64,000 bases of DNA, taken from Stutzerimonas degradans (GTDB lineage: Bacteria; Pseudomonadota; Gammaproteobacteria; Pseudomonadales; Pseudomonadaceae). The DNA lies in assembly GCF_024448505.1 (NCBI RefSeq), contig NZ_JAMOHV010000003.1, positions 62,001 through 126,000 on the forward strand. Reading direction: 5' to 3'. The position numbers and the translations under genes are program-made. Each line of letters opens with the position of its first letter. Positions within the stretch are counted from its first letter, which is position 1. Of this stretch, positions 45,852 through 54,680 are shown piece after piece. The notes below the pieces were generated by a model that saw only the letters and a list, made by a program, of their open reading frames with translations, did no database searches and was not told where the DNA came from.

Positions 45852-45869
45852 CTACGTAGATTTACGTAG
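45852..45869. promoter_or_regulatory. Palindrome CTACGTA-N4-TACGTAG between cstA and the kinase gene
   Basis: A perfect 7-bp inverted repeat with a 4-bp spacer lies 57 bp before the kinase start and 139 bp before cstA. NarL-family regulators bind short inverted repeats of this size, so it is a candidate operator for the regulator encoded at 47310. Confidence 0.5.
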
Positions 45870-45926
45870 GCGCGTCGCGAGCCCCCGACCCAGCGCATCC
45901 GCGCATTCCGATTCGCGAGACGTCCC

Positions 45927-47276
45927 ATGCAGCTCAAGCACAAGATCGTTGCCCTCGGCATCCTGCCGCTGTTGCTGGCGGTGGCGATCATCTGCGCGCT
46001 GGTGCTGCTGCAGAACCAGCGGCTCGGCGAGCAGCAGGTGCAGCTGATCGAGAGCGCCATCCTGTCCAGCAAGCAGGCCGAGCTGAAGAACTACGTGGCG
46101 ATGGCGCTGAGCGTGATCGCACCGCTGCACGATGGCGGGCGCGGCGACGCCGCGGCGCAGAAGCAGGCGCTGGATGTGCTGGGCAAAATCAGTTTCGGCG
46201 AGGATGGCTATCTGTTCGTCTACGACGACCGCGGCCGCAACCTGATGCATCCGCGCCAGGCGGAGCTGGTCGGCCGCGATCTCTGGCACATGACCGACAT
46301 CCACGGCCTGCCGGTGATCCAGGCGCTGCTCAAGAGCGCCATGAGCGGCGACGGTTTCCAGCGCTACTCCTGGCGCAAGCCATCGAGCGGGCAGGAAACC
46401 GACAAGCTGGCCTACGTGACCATGCTTGACGGCTGGGGCTGGATGGTCGGCACCGGCATTTATCTGGAAGACATCGAGCGGGCCACCCGGCAGGTGCGCT
46501 CGGAGGTGGCCAGCGGTATCCGCGCGACGATGATCGCCATCGCCGGGGTCACGCTGATCGTGGTGCTGGTGGTGTTCATCGGCAGCCTGATGCTGAGCAT
46601 CAAGGAGCACCGTCTGGCCGACCGCAAGCTGCAGGCACTCAACCAGCGCCTGCTCAGCCTGCAGGAGGACGAGCGCTCGCGGGTGTCGCGCGAGCTGCAC
46701 GACGGCATCAGCCAGCTGCTGGTGTCGATCAAGTTCCAGTTCGAGCTGGCCGCCCACCAGCTGCAGCGCGGCGCCAGCGGCGGGCTGGACAGTCTTGAGC
46801 AGGCCATCGAACGGCTCGGCGGCGCCATCGGCGAGGTGCGGCGCATCTCCCACGATCTGCGTCCCTCGCTGCTCGACACCCTCGGGCTGTCGGCGGCCAT
46901 CGGCCAGTTGGCCACGGAATTCGAGCAGCGGTGCGGATTGACGGTGGTCTGCCGTCAGCAGCTGGGCGATGCGCCGCTGCCCGACGCGGTGGCGGTGGCG
47001 CTGTTTCGCATTGTTCAGGAAGCGCTGACCAATATCGAACGGCATGCCCGCGCCAGCCTGGTTCAGATCGACCTTGCGCCGAGCGTCGATGGCGTGCAGC
47101 TGCAGGTGCGCGACGACGGCATCGGCTTCGACCCGCGCACCATCGAGCGCATGCCCGGCGGCATCGGCCTGCGCAACATCCGCGAGCGGATCGAGCACCT
47201 CGGCGGACAACTCAGTCTTTCGTCCAGCTCTGAGGGCAGCGCGATGCATGTAGTATTGCCGGTCTCGGCGAGCTGA
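45927..47276 (+). CDS. Sensor histidine kinase, Cache domain and NarX-type HisKA_3
   Basis: The 449-residue kinase has transmembrane helices at about 7-29 and 201-223 around a single periplasmic Cache domain (GEDGYLFVYDDRGRNLMHP, GWGWMVGTGIYLEDIE), which usually binds small carboxylates. The cytosolic part has a HisKA_3 site with His258 (SRVSRELHDGISQLL) and an HATPase with FRIVQEALTNIERHA and GGIGLRNI. Its position, divergent from cstA and followed by a NarL-type regulator, suggests it senses pyruvate or a related acid, an inference by analogy with BtsSR. Confidence 0.87.
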   Translation: MQLKHKIVALGILPLLLAVAIICALVLLQNQRLGEQQVQLIESAILSSKQAELKNYVAMALSVIAPLHDGGRGDAAAQKQALDVLGKISFGEDGYLFVYDDRGRNLMHPRQAELVGRDLWHMTDIHGLPVIQALLKSAMSGDGFQRYSWRKPSSGQETDKLAYVTMLDGWGWMVGTGIYLEDIERATRQVRSEVASGIRATMIAIAGVTLIVVLVVFIGSLMLSIKEHRLADRKLQALNQRLLSLQEDERSRVSRELHDGISQLLVSIKFQFELAAHQLQRGASGGLDSLEQAIERLGGAIGEVRRISHDLRPSLLDTLGLSAAIGQLATEFEQRCGLTVVCRQQLGDAPLPDAVAVALFRIVQEALTNIERHARASLVQIDLAPSVDGVQLQVRDDGIGFDPRTIERMPGGIGLRNIRERIEHLGGQLSLSSSSEGSAMHVVLPVSAS

Positions 47277-47309
47277 GCCGCGAGCCACCGCCTGCCAGAA
47301 GAGTCGCCC

Positions 47310-47942
47310 ATGAATTCCGGCACCCCGATCCGCATAGCCCTCGTCGATGACCACACGCTGGTGCGCGACGGCATTCGCGCGCTGCTGGCCGTGATGCCGC
47401 AGATCGAGGTGGTCGGCGAGGCGGACAGCGGCGCCGCGGCGCTCGAACTGCTCGAACAGGTACAACCGGACCTGCTGCTGCTGGACATCGGCCTGAAGGA
47501 CACCAACGGCCTGGAGCTGACCCGGCGCCTGTGCCAGCTGTACCCGCGGCTGCAGGTGCTGATGCTGAGCATGTACGACAACCTCGAATACGTGCGCAGT
47601 TCGATCCATGCCGGTGCGCGCGGCTACGTTCTCAAGGATTCCTCCGCGCGGGAGATCATCGCCGCGATCGAAGCGGTTGCCGCCGGCGGCACCTTCTACA
47701 GCGCGGAGATCACCCGTCGACTGGCCGAACAGCGGCAGGACGCCGCCGCGCACAACCTCACCCCGCGCGAGGAGCAGATCCTGCAGATGCTTGCCCGCGG
47801 TCTGGACAGCAAGGCGATGGCGCGCGAACTGGCGATCAGCGTGCGCACCGTGGAAACCCACCGGCTGAGCATCCGCCGCAAGCTGAACATCGATGGCACG
47901 GCGGCGCTGATCCGGTATGCGCTGAGCATCGCCCCGCGCTAG
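47310..47942 (+). CDS. NarL/FixJ-family response regulator
   Basis: The 210-residue regulator has a receiver with Asp59 ([16 protein letters not shown]) and a LuxR-type HTH ([43 protein letters not shown]). It lies 33 bp downstream of the Cache kinase and should be its partner. The palindrome at 45852-45869 is its likely target, giving control of cstA-ybdD and of its own operon. Confidence 0.9.
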   Translation: MNSGTPIRIALVDDHTLVRDGIRALLAVMPQIEVVGEADSGAAALELLEQVQPDLLLLDIGLKDTNGLELTRRLCQLYPRLQVLMLSMYDNLEYVRSSIHAGARGYVLKDSSAREIIAAIEAVAAGGTFYSAEITRRLAEQRQDAAAHNLTPREEQILQMLARGLDSKAMARELAISVRTVETHRLSIRRKLNIDGTAALIRYALSIAPR

Positions 47943-48015
47943 GCATCAGGCGCCGCACAGCGGTGCCCCGGCGAACCGCGTAGACTGCAGCGAACCGCCC
48001 GCCCCGGAGCCTTCC

Positions 48016-48477
48016 ATGTTCAAACGTGCCAACGGCGTCCTGCTGCCACCTCCGCTGATCTATCTGCTGTTCCTCGCCGCCGCCTGGGCGCTCGACGGGT
48101 TGCTGCCGCTCGGGCTGCCGCAGACGCTGTGGACGCACTACCTCGGCTGGGGGCTGATTGACGCCGGTGTGGTGCTGATGCTCTGGGCCGGCTTGCTGAT
48201 GCTCTGGCGGCGCACCACGGTCAATCCCTACGGCACGCCGGCGAAGCTGCTGGAGGAGGGGCCGTTCCGCGTCTCGCGCAATCCGATCTACCTGGCCGAC
48301 AGCCTGATCTACGCCGGCATCGCGTTGCTGTGGGGCACGCTGTGGCCGTGGCTGCTGTTGCCGCTGCTGATCCTCACCATGCAGCGCGGGGTGATCGTCC
48401 ACGAGGAGCGCCTGCTGAACGAGCTGTTCGGCGATGCTTACCGCGACTATTGCCGGCGCGTGCGCCGCTGGTTGTGA
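48016..48477 (+). CDS. Isoprenylcysteine/phospholipid methyltransferase-like membrane protein (PEMT/ICMT fold)
   Basis: The 153-residue protein has about four membrane helices and the PEMT/ICMT C-terminal signature: GPFRVSRNPIYLADSLIYAG and EERLLNELFGDAYRDYCRRVRRW. Such enzymes methylate small membrane-associated substrates with SAM; the bacterial substrate is generally unknown. CGGAGCCTTCC precedes the ATG. It sits 73 bp after the response regulator gene and 58 bp before mapZ. Confidence 0.85.
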   Translation: MFKRANGVLLPPPLIYLLFLAAAWALDGLLPLGLPQTLWTHYLGWGLIDAGVVLMLWAGLLMLWRRTTVNPYGTPAKLLEEGPFRVSRNPIYLADSLIYAGIALLWGTLWPWLLLPLLILTMQRGVIVHEERLLNELFGDAYRDYCRRVRRWL

Positions 48478-48535
48478 CGACGTGCGCCGGCGCGGCTGTC
48501 TATAGTGATTCCAGGTTTTGCGGAGTGATTTTCTG

Positions 48536-48904
48536 ATGACTGATTCCCCCAGCGATCGTCGGCGCTTCCAGCGCATCGAGTTCGACGCCACCACCGAGCT
48601 GCGCCAGGGCGAGCGGTGCTGGCCGGTGGAGCTGCATGATCTGTCGCTCCGTGGCCTGCTGGTGCGCCGGCCGCAGCAGTGGGACGCCGACGCCGCGCAA
48701 CCGTTTCAGGCGCGGGTGCGGCTGTCCGGCGACGCGGAGGTGCGCATGGAGGTGACGATGGCCCACGAGGAGGGCGAGCTGATCGGCTTCGCCTGCCAGC
48801 ACATCGACCTCGACTCGATCGCCCACCTGCGCCGGCTGGTCGAACTCAACCTCGGCGACGAGACGTTGCTGGAGCGCGAGCTGGCGGCGCTGGGCGGTTT
48901 CTAG
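48536..48904 (+). CDS. mapZ: c-di-GMP-binding PilZ adaptor MapZ
   Basis: The 122-residue single PilZ-domain protein has the c-di-GMP motifs RRRFQR (N-terminal RxxxR) and DLSLRG (DxSxxG), and its C-terminal [32 protein letters not shown] is nearly the same as that of P. aeruginosa MapZ (PA4608) as I remember it. MapZ binds c-di-GMP and then the chemotaxis methyltransferase CheR1, lowering receptor methylation and changing motor switching. The gene stops 3 bp before the convergent radA stop. Confidence 0.9.
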   Translation: MTDSPSDRRRFQRIEFDATTELRQGERCWPVELHDLSLRGLLVRRPQQWDADAAQPFQARVRLSGDAEVRMEVTMAHEEGELIGFACQHIDLDSIAHLRRLVELNLGDETLLERELAALGGF

Positions 48905-48907
48905 CTG

Positions 48908-50269
48908 TCACTCGAACAGCGCGTCGAGCGCCTGTTCCAGACGCGTCACTGCGATGATCTGCAGCCCGGTCGGCGCCTCCTTCGGCGCGTTGCCCTTGGG
49001 GACGATGGCGCGCTTGAAGCCGTGCTTGGCGGCCTCCTTCAGGCGCTCCTGACCGCTCGGCACCGGGCGGATCTCGCCGGACAGGCCCACCTCGCCGAAT
49101 ACCAACAGATCGGTATCCAGCGGCCGGTTGCGCAGGCTGGAGATCACCGCGGCCATCAGCGCCAGATCCGCCGCGGTTTCCAGTACCTTCACGCCGCCGA
49201 CCACGTTGATGAACACGTCCTGGTCGTAGGTCGGGATGCTGCCATGGCGATGCAGTACGGCCAGCAGCATGGCCAGGCGGTTCTGGTCGAGGCCCAGGGT
49301 GACGCGGCGCGGGTTGGCCAGGTGGCTGGTGTCGACCAGAGCCTGCACCTCCACCAGCATCGGCCGGGTGCCTTCCCAGGTGGCCATCACCACGCTGCCC
49401 GGCACCGCCTCCTGGGCGCGGGTGAGGAATATCGCCGAGGGGTTGGTGACTTCCTTCAGGCCCTTGTCGGTCATGCCGAACACGCCGAGTTCGTTCACCG
49501 CGCCGAAGCGGTTCTTCACCGCGCGCAACAGGCGCAGGCGGCCGTCGGACTCGCCCTCGAAATAGAGCACCGTGTCGACCATATGCTCGAGCACGCGCGG
49601 CCCGGCCAGGGCGCCTTCCTTGGTCACGTGCCCGACGAGGAAGATCGCCGTGCCGCTCTGCTTGGCGTAGCGCACCAGCAGCGCCGCGCTCTCGCGCACC
49701 TGGGCGACGCCGCCGGGCGCGGACTGCAGCTGCTCGGTGAAGATGGTCTGGATCGAGTCGATCACCATCACCTTGGGCTTTTCCAGCCGGGCGGTGGCGA
49801 TGATCGACTCGATGCAGGTTTCGGTCATCACCTTGAGTTTGTCCTGCGGCAGGTCCAGGCGGCGCGCGCGCATCGCGACCTGCTGCTGGGATTCCTCACC
49901 GGTGACGTACAGTGCCGGATAGCGCTGGGCGATGGCGCACAGGGTCTGCAGCAGGATGGTCGACTTGCCGATCCCGGGGTCGCCGCCGATCAGCACCACC
50001 GAGCCGTCCACCAGGCCGCCGCCGAGCACGCGGTCCAGCTCGCCGGAGGCGGTGGAGAAGCGCGGCACTTCCTCGACGCTGACTTCGGCCAGCGTCTTGA
50101 TGTTGGCCTGATCACCGGCCCAGCCGGCACGCCCCGACGCTGCGGGAGCGGCCTCGACGACGGTTTCCACCAGCGTGTTCCAGGCGCCGCAGTCGCCGCA
50201 TTGGCCGGCCCACTTGGGGAAGGTCGAGCCGCATTCGGTGCAGCCATACATGCGCTTGGCCTTGGCCAT
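48908..50269 (-). CDS. radA: DNA repair protein RadA (Sms)
   Basis: The 453-residue protein has the N-terminal zinc finger CTECGSTFPKWAGQCGDC, Walker A GGDPGIGKST, the KNRFG motif and a C-terminal Lon-protease-like domain without a catalytic dyad. RadA is a RecA-like motor that drives branch migration in recombination and repair. The start at 50269 follows GGAGTTTCCC; the longer frame to 50335 adds a non-conserved leader. Confidence 0.96.
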   Translation of the reverse strand: MAKAKRMYGCTECGSTFPKWAGQCGDCGAWNTLVETVVEAAPAASGRAGWAGDQANIKTLAEVSVEEVPRFSTASGELDRVLGGGLVDGSVVLIGGDPGIGKSTILLQTLCAIAQRYPALYVTGEESQQQVAMRARRLDLPQDKLKVMTETCIESIIATARLEKPKVMVIDSIQTIFTEQLQSAPGGVAQVRESAALLVRYAKQSGTAIFLVGHVTKEGALAGPRVLEHMVDTVLYFEGESDGRLRLLRAVKNRFGAVNELGVFGMTDKGLKEVTNPSAIFLTRAQEAVPGSVVMATWEGTRPMLVEVQALVDTSHLANPRRVTLGLDQNRLAMLLAVLHRHGSIPTYDQDVFINVVGGVKVLETAADLALMAAVISSLRNRPLDTDLLVFGEVGLSGEIRPVPSGQERLKEAAKHGFKRAIVPKGNAPKEAPTGLQIIAVTRLEQALDALFE

Positions 50270-50385
50270 GGGAAACTCCGCGTGGGGCAAATGGAGTCGC
50301 ATGATAACGGCTGACTTGATTGCCATCAGCCACAAGCGGCGCAGCAGCCGTCAGACTGTAAACAAATCGAACGGGAGTGAGCGCC

Positions 50386-50820
50386 ATGCGTCATCTGTTG
50401 TTTCTGCACCTGCTGGGCGCCAGCGTCTGGGTCGGCGGCCATCTGGTGCTGCTGTTCGGCGTGTTGCCCAAGGCGCTGCGCCAGCGCGACCCGCAGCCGG
50501 TGCGCAACTTCGAGCAGATCTACGAGCGTATCGGCATTCCGGCGCTGCTGATTCAGATCGTCACGGGCTTGTGGATGGCCAGCCTGTGGCTACCGCATGC
50601 GCAGTGGTTCGGCGCGACGCCGGCGGCGCAGCTGATCCAGGCCAAGCTGGTGCTGCTCGGGCTGACCGCAGTGCTGGGCGTGCACGCGCGGCTGGCGCTG
50701 ATTCCCAAACTCGACGCGCAACGTTTGCCGCAACTGGGCGCGCATATCGTGCTGATCACGCTGACAGCCGTGGCATTCGTCTGGGTTGGCGCGGGATTCC
50801 GCTTCGGCGGGCTGTTCTGA
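50386..50820 (+). CDS. Four-helix membrane protein, CopD-like
   Basis: The 144-residue protein has four transmembrane helices. HLLFLHLLGASVWVGGHLVLLFGVLP places two or three histidines at the membrane face, as in the CopD/YcnJ family of haem- or copper-associated proteins, and the C-terminus is AFVWVGAGFRFGGLF. The role is not established. I chose ATG 50386 with GGGAG upstream over a GTG at 50377. Confidence 0.75.
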   Translation: MRHLLFLHLLGASVWVGGHLVLLFGVLPKALRQRDPQPVRNFEQIYERIGIPALLIQIVTGLWMASLWLPHAQWFGATPAAQLIQAKLVLLGLTAVLGVHARLALIPKLDAQRLPQLGAHIVLITLTAVAFVWVGAGFRFGGLF

Positions 50821-50837
50821 CCGACGGCAGAAACAAA

Positions 50838-50859
50838 GAAGCCCGCGAATGCGGGCTTC
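50838..50859. terminator. Hairpin terminator between convergent genes
   Basis: GAAGCCCGC and GCGGGCTTC form a 9-bp stem with a GAAT loop between the CopD-like gene and the YdcH-like gene. The left flank is A-rich, so it would work best for the leftward transcript. Confidence 0.8.
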
Positions 50860-50877
50860 GTGACGATCTGTCGGGCT

Positions 50878-51147
50878 TCAGCCGCAGCAGCCGCCGCAGC
50901 AGCTGCCACCGGCGCGCTTGAGGTCGCGGGCGATGTCGTCTTTCAGATTCACACGCTCCTGCTTGAGGGCGTTCAGCGCGGCATCGTCGAGGGTTTCGAC
51001 GCCGTCTTCGACGCGGCAGATGCGCTTGTCCAGCGCTTCGTATTCATCGGCCTTGCGGGCGAAAACCGGATCTTCCTGACGCAGTTTCTGCAGCTGCTCG
51101 CGCTTTTCGGGGAAATCCTTGACCAGGGGGTGGTGTTCAACGTGCAT
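50878..51147 (-). CDS. YdcH (DUF465) family protein with cysteine-rich tail
   Basis: The 89-residue protein is a helical DUF465 domain (HHPLVKDFPEKREQLQKLRQEDPVFARKADEYEALDKRICRVEDG, then LKQERVNLKDDIARDLKRA), expected to form an antiparallel hairpin or coiled coil. It ends with SCCGGCCG, four cysteines in eight residues, which many DUF465 proteins lack and which could bind a metal ion. Function is unknown. Confidence 0.82.
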   Translation of the reverse strand: MHVEHHPLVKDFPEKREQLQKLRQEDPVFARKADEYEALDKRICRVEDGVETLDDAALNALKQERVNLKDDIARDLKRAGGSCCGGCCG

Positions 51148-51366
51148 GGAACTGCTCCGGGATGTACAGGGAAGTGCTACCTTAGCCGCGCCTCCGTGTT
51201 ACTCGGTTGACGGCGATCAAGCGATTGCCGCGGCGCTGGCGACGCGCGACGAACGCGCGGTTGGTGTGGTCGACTCCCGACCGAACGCCTATGCTCTAGG
51301 ACGGGCCTCGGCCGTCGCGGAGCGGCGCGCATGCTGGCACTTCTTCCTCAGCTAAGGATTTCTCAT

Positions 51367-51783
51367 ATGAGCCTGATCAGCGAATTCAAGGCGTTCGCCA
51401 TGCGCGGCAATGTGATCGACATGGCCGTCGGTATCATCATCGGCGCCGCGTTCGGCAAGATAGTCTCCTCCTTCGTCGACGGAGTGGTCATGCCGCCGCT
51501 GGGGCTGCTGATCGGCGGCGTGGATTTCTCCGATCTGGCGATCGTGCTCAAGGAGGCGGTCGGCGAAACCCCGGCGGTGCTGCTGCGCTACGGCGCGTTC
51601 ATCCAGACGGTGGTGGATTTCCTGATTGTCGCCTTCGCCATCTTCCTGGCGATCAAGGCGATGAACTCGCTGCGTCGCAAGGAGGCTGAAGCGCCCGCCG
51701 CGCCGCCGGCGCCGACCAAGGAGGAGCTGCTGCTCACCGAGATCCGCGACCTGCTGCGTGAGCAGAACCGCAACCAGCCCTGA
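51367..51783 (+). CDS. mscL: Large-conductance mechanosensitive channel MscL
   Basis: The 138-residue protein has the MscL N-terminal helix and pore helix ([46 protein letters not shown]), a periplasmic loop, TM2 ([20 protein letters not shown]) and a C-terminal bundle helix ([17 protein letters not shown]). It is a pentamer that opens under membrane tension in hypo-osmotic shock. CTAAGGA precedes the ATG; a terminator follows. Confidence 0.97.
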   Translation: MSLISEFKAFAMRGNVIDMAVGIIIGAAFGKIVSSFVDGVVMPPLGLLIGGVDFSDLAIVLKEAVGETPAVLLRYGAFIQTVVDFLIVAFAIFLAIKAMNSLRRKEAEAPAAPPAPTKEELLLTEIRDLLREQNRNQP

Positions 51784-51801
51784 GCGCATTCGCGCTGACC
51801 G

Positions 51802-51832
51802 AACGCCCTGCACCTGCAGGGCGTTTTCGTTT
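51802..51832 (+). terminator. Rho-independent terminator of mscL
   Basis: AACGCCCTG and CAGGGCGTT form a 9-bp stem with a 6-base loop followed by TTCGTTTT. Confidence 0.85.
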
Positions 51833-51841
51833 TAGCACCGC

Positions 51842-53854
51842 TCAGGCGGCGATCAGTCGCCTGAGCCAGTCCAGCAGCACGCGTGGCAGCAGCTCCGGCT
51901 TGGGCAGCAGGGCGTACTGGTGCACGCCGAACACGGCCGGCAGGTAGCTGGCGGCCTGACGGTCGATGGTCAGGCAGAACGGCCGGATGCCCTGCAACCG
52001 AGCCTCGGTGATCGACTGGCGCAGGTCCTCGACGCCATAGCGGCCTTCGTATTCGTCGACATCGTTGGGCTTGCCATCGGAGAGCAGCAACAGCAGCCGG
52101 TGCGTCGCCGGCTGCTGCATCAGCAGGCTGCTGGCGTGGCGGATGGCGGTGCCGGCGCGGGTGTAGTGCTCCGGTTCCAGCCCGGCAATGCGCCGGCCGA
52201 CGCTTTCGCCGTAGCGCTCGCCGAAGGCCTTGAGGCTGCGCACCGTCACTGCGTTCGGTCCCTGACCGGAGAAGCTCTGCACGCTGTAAGGCTCGCCCAG
52301 CCCGTCGAGCGCCAGGCACACCAGCAGCAACGCCTCGCGCTCGACGTCGATGACCCGGCGGTGATTGCTCAGCCAGCCGTCGGTGGAGCCGCTGGCATCG
52401 ACCAGCAGCATGATCGCCAGGTCATGCTGCTGCAGTCGCTGCGTCTGGTACAGCGCCTGCGGCATGCTCAGGCCGGCGCGGGCCTCGGCGAGGCCGTCGA
52501 GGTAGGCGTCCAGATCCACCTCGTCGCCATCCAGCTGACGGCGCAGACGCAGGCGCCGTGCGCTGAGCTGCTCGAACTGGCGGCGGATGGTCGCCAGCAT
52601 GCTGCGATGGCGTTCGAGCGTCTGTTCGATCCACTGCTGCGGTCCGGGCGGCGCCGGCAACAGCAGCACCTGCGCGCCGGGATGGCGGTAGCTGCGGCTG
52701 CGGTAGTCCCACTCCGGGTAGCGCAGGGCGGCGGTGGCGTTCGGTGTGTCGCGCGTGCAGCGCGCGCGCGGCTCGGGTGGATCGTCGGACAGCAGGACTT
52801 CCTTCGGGCTCCCGGGGCTGACCACCAGTCGCGCCTCGTTGAGCTCGCTGAGCGAGTCGGCGAAGTCCTCGGCCGCGGTCGCCTCGTCGCGATCACTGGG
52901 GCGCTGCATGCCGAGCGGGTCCTCGGCATGTTCCAGCGGAGGCGAAGGCTGCACCATCCAGATGCCCGGCTGAGTGTCGTCGTCCTCGTCATCGGCGGCC
53001 TCGCGCACCTGCGGCCGACGCGGCAGGCGAGCGCTGCGCGGTGGTGCGGCGGCGGGGTCCGGTGCGGTCGTCGTCGCATCGAGCGGATCCAGCCGGGACG
53101 GTGCGCGCAGCTCGCCGGTCCACAGGTCGGGCAGCAGCGTGGCGCCAGCCGGTTCGCCGTGTGGATAGAGACGGGCCGCCAGCCGTGCCGCTAGCTGCAA
53201 CGCCTGATGGCCGTCGAAGCATGTGGGCAGCTCGTCGGGCGCAGCGTCGCTTGGCGACTGCAGCAAGCGGCGCAGGAATGCTTCCAGCGGCTGGCGCGCG
53301 GCACTGAAGCGGGCCAGCGGCGGCCGCGCGGCCAGCAGCTGGTTGCGCTGCTGCTGTATGGCAGCGCGCAGGCCCGGCAGCTGCGCGATCAGGTGCGTAT
53401 CCGCCGCCCAGGCTTCGAGCAGCACGAACAGGCTGCGCTGCAGCGGAGATTCGATGCGTTGCACAAGCGCCGCCGCGCCGCGCCGCGCGCGCACTGCCTG
53501 TTGCAGGGCGAGGGTGCGGTACAGCGTGCGGGCGTCGGCCGGATCGGCCGTGTCCAGGCGTGCCGGCAGCCAGATCGTGCGGCCATCGGTGGCCGGCACG
53601 GCGTGCTGTAGATAGGGCGCCTCGACGCGGCGGAACAGTTTCTCCAGCAACGTAGGTGGCGCCGGCGGCTGCGCCGCGCGCAGGGTGAAGCGTTGGCCGA
53701 GGCTGGCATGCAGCAGCAGGTCGAGGTGGTCGGCGACGTCCGCCAGGGTCGGCCGCGCCGGTGCCGCCGATTCACGCCGCCGGCGCCAGAGCGCCTGAAC
53801 GTAAACGGTGGCGTGGCGGGCAACGTCGGTTACGACGTCTTCGGCTTCGGCCAT
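51842..53854 (-). CDS. norD: NorD, nitric oxide reductase activation protein (VWA domain)
   Basis: The 670-residue protein ends in a von Willebrand A domain with the MIDAS motif DASGSTDG, a Thr in GTAIRHAS and a DGKPND acidic loop. The long N-terminal part is helical and has a low-complexity acidic centre (EAADDEDDD). NorD works with the MoxR-type ATPase NorQ to assemble or metallate NorB, probably by inserting its non-haem iron. Its ATG overlaps the norQ stop. It is the last gene of the nor operon. Confidence 0.92.
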   Translation of the reverse strand: MAEAEDVVTDVARHATVYVQALWRRRRESAAPARPTLADVADHLDLLLHASLGQRFTLRAAQPPAPPTLLEKLFRRVEAPYLQHAVPATDGRTIWLPARLDTADPADARTLYRTLALQQAVRARRGAAALVQRIESPLQRSLFVLLEAWAADTHLIAQLPGLRAAIQQQRNQLLAARPPLARFSAARQPLEAFLRRLLQSPSDAAPDELPTCFDGHQALQLAARLAARLYPHGEPAGATLLPDLWTGELRAPSRLDPLDATTTAPDPAAAPPRSARLPRRPQVREAADDEDDDTQPGIWMVQPSPPLEHAEDPLGMQRPSDRDEATAAEDFADSLSELNEARLVVSPGSPKEVLLSDDPPEPRARCTRDTPNATAALRYPEWDYRSRSYRHPGAQVLLLPAPPGPQQWIEQTLERHRSMLATIRRQFEQLSARRLRLRRQLDGDEVDLDAYLDGLAEARAGLSMPQALYQTQRLQQHDLAIMLLVDASGSTDGWLSNHRRVIDVEREALLLVCLALDGLGEPYSVQSFSGQGPNAVTVRSLKAFGERYGESVGRRIAGLEPEHYTRAGTAIRHASSLLMQQPATHRLLLLLSDGKPNDVDEYEGRYGVEDLRQSITEARLQGIRPFCLTIDRQAASYLPAVFGVHQYALLPKPELLPRVLLDWLRRLIAA

Positions 53855-54675
53855 CAGACGAACGTCAGCTCGACCAGCTCGCGCATGGCGCCGACCAGCG
53901 CGGGGTCGTCCGACAGCGGGGCGATCAGCGCGACATTGCAGGCGCTGCGCAACGCGACGCCGCTGCCGATCAGGCGGGCCGTGGCGATCAGCAGGCGGGT
54001 GCTGGGCAGCTCCGCCAGGCCGCGATCCTGCAACGCGCGCAGGCGCCCGGCGAGGCTGACCAGCGCGCGTGCGGTAGGCGCGTCGATAGCGCCTTCGCGC
54101 TCGACGATGGCGGCCTCGCGGTCGGCATCGGGAAAATCGAACTCCAGTGCGACGAAGCGTTGACGGGTGCTGGGCTTGAGGTCCTTGAGCATGCGCTGGT
54201 AGCCCGGGTTGTAGGACACCACCAGTTGGAAGCCTGGCGCCGCCTCGAGGGTTTCGCCGGTCTTGTCCAGCGGCAGGATGCGCCGGTAGTCGGTCAGTGG
54301 ATGCAGCACGACAATGGTGTCCTGGCGCGCCTCGACCACTTCGTCGAGGTAACAGATCGCGCCCTCGCGCACCGCGCGGGTCAGTGGGCCGTCGATCCAG
54401 CGCGTGCCGTCAGTGCCGATGAGGAAGCGTCCGAGCAGATCGCTGGCGGTCATGTCGTCGTGGCAGGACACGGTGATCAGCGGCCGGCCGAGGCGCCAGG
54501 CCATGTGCTCGACGAAGCGTGTCTTGCCACAGCCGGTCGGCCCTTTGAGCATCACCGCCAGCTGGCGCGCGTGGCACTGCTCGAAGACCTGCACCTCGTC
54601 GGCATTCGGTTGGTACCAAGGCTCGGCGGTCGGAAACGGGAGGCGTTCGCCGCGCGGCATGGGCGAGACATTCAT
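53854..54675 (-). CDS. norQ: NorQ/NirQ, MoxR-type AAA+ ATPase
   Basis: The 273-residue CbbQ/NirQ/NorQ-family ATPase has Walker A KGPTGCGKTRFVEH, Walker B CYLDEVVEA and the sensor segment QLVVSYNPGYQ, plus the C-terminal CbbQ domain. It forms a hexamer with NorD that activates nitric oxide reductase. The ATG at 54675 is 5 bp after the norB stop; an alternative GTG at 54684 overlaps the norB stop (GTGA). Neither has a good ribosome-binding site, so translational coupling to norB is likely. Confidence 0.93.
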   Translation of the reverse strand: MNVSPMPRGERLPFPTAEPWYQPNADEVQVFEQCHARQLAVMLKGPTGCGKTRFVEHMAWRLGRPLITVSCHDDMTASDLLGRFLIGTDGTRWIDGPLTRAVREGAICYLDEVVEARQDTIVVLHPLTDYRRILPLDKTGETLEAAPGFQLVVSYNPGYQRMLKDLKPSTRQRFVALEFDFPDADREAAIVEREGAIDAPTARALVSLAGRLRALQDRGLAELPSTRLLIATARLIGSGVALRSACNVALIAPLSDDPALVGAMRELVELTFV

Positions 54676-54680
54676 GTCGG

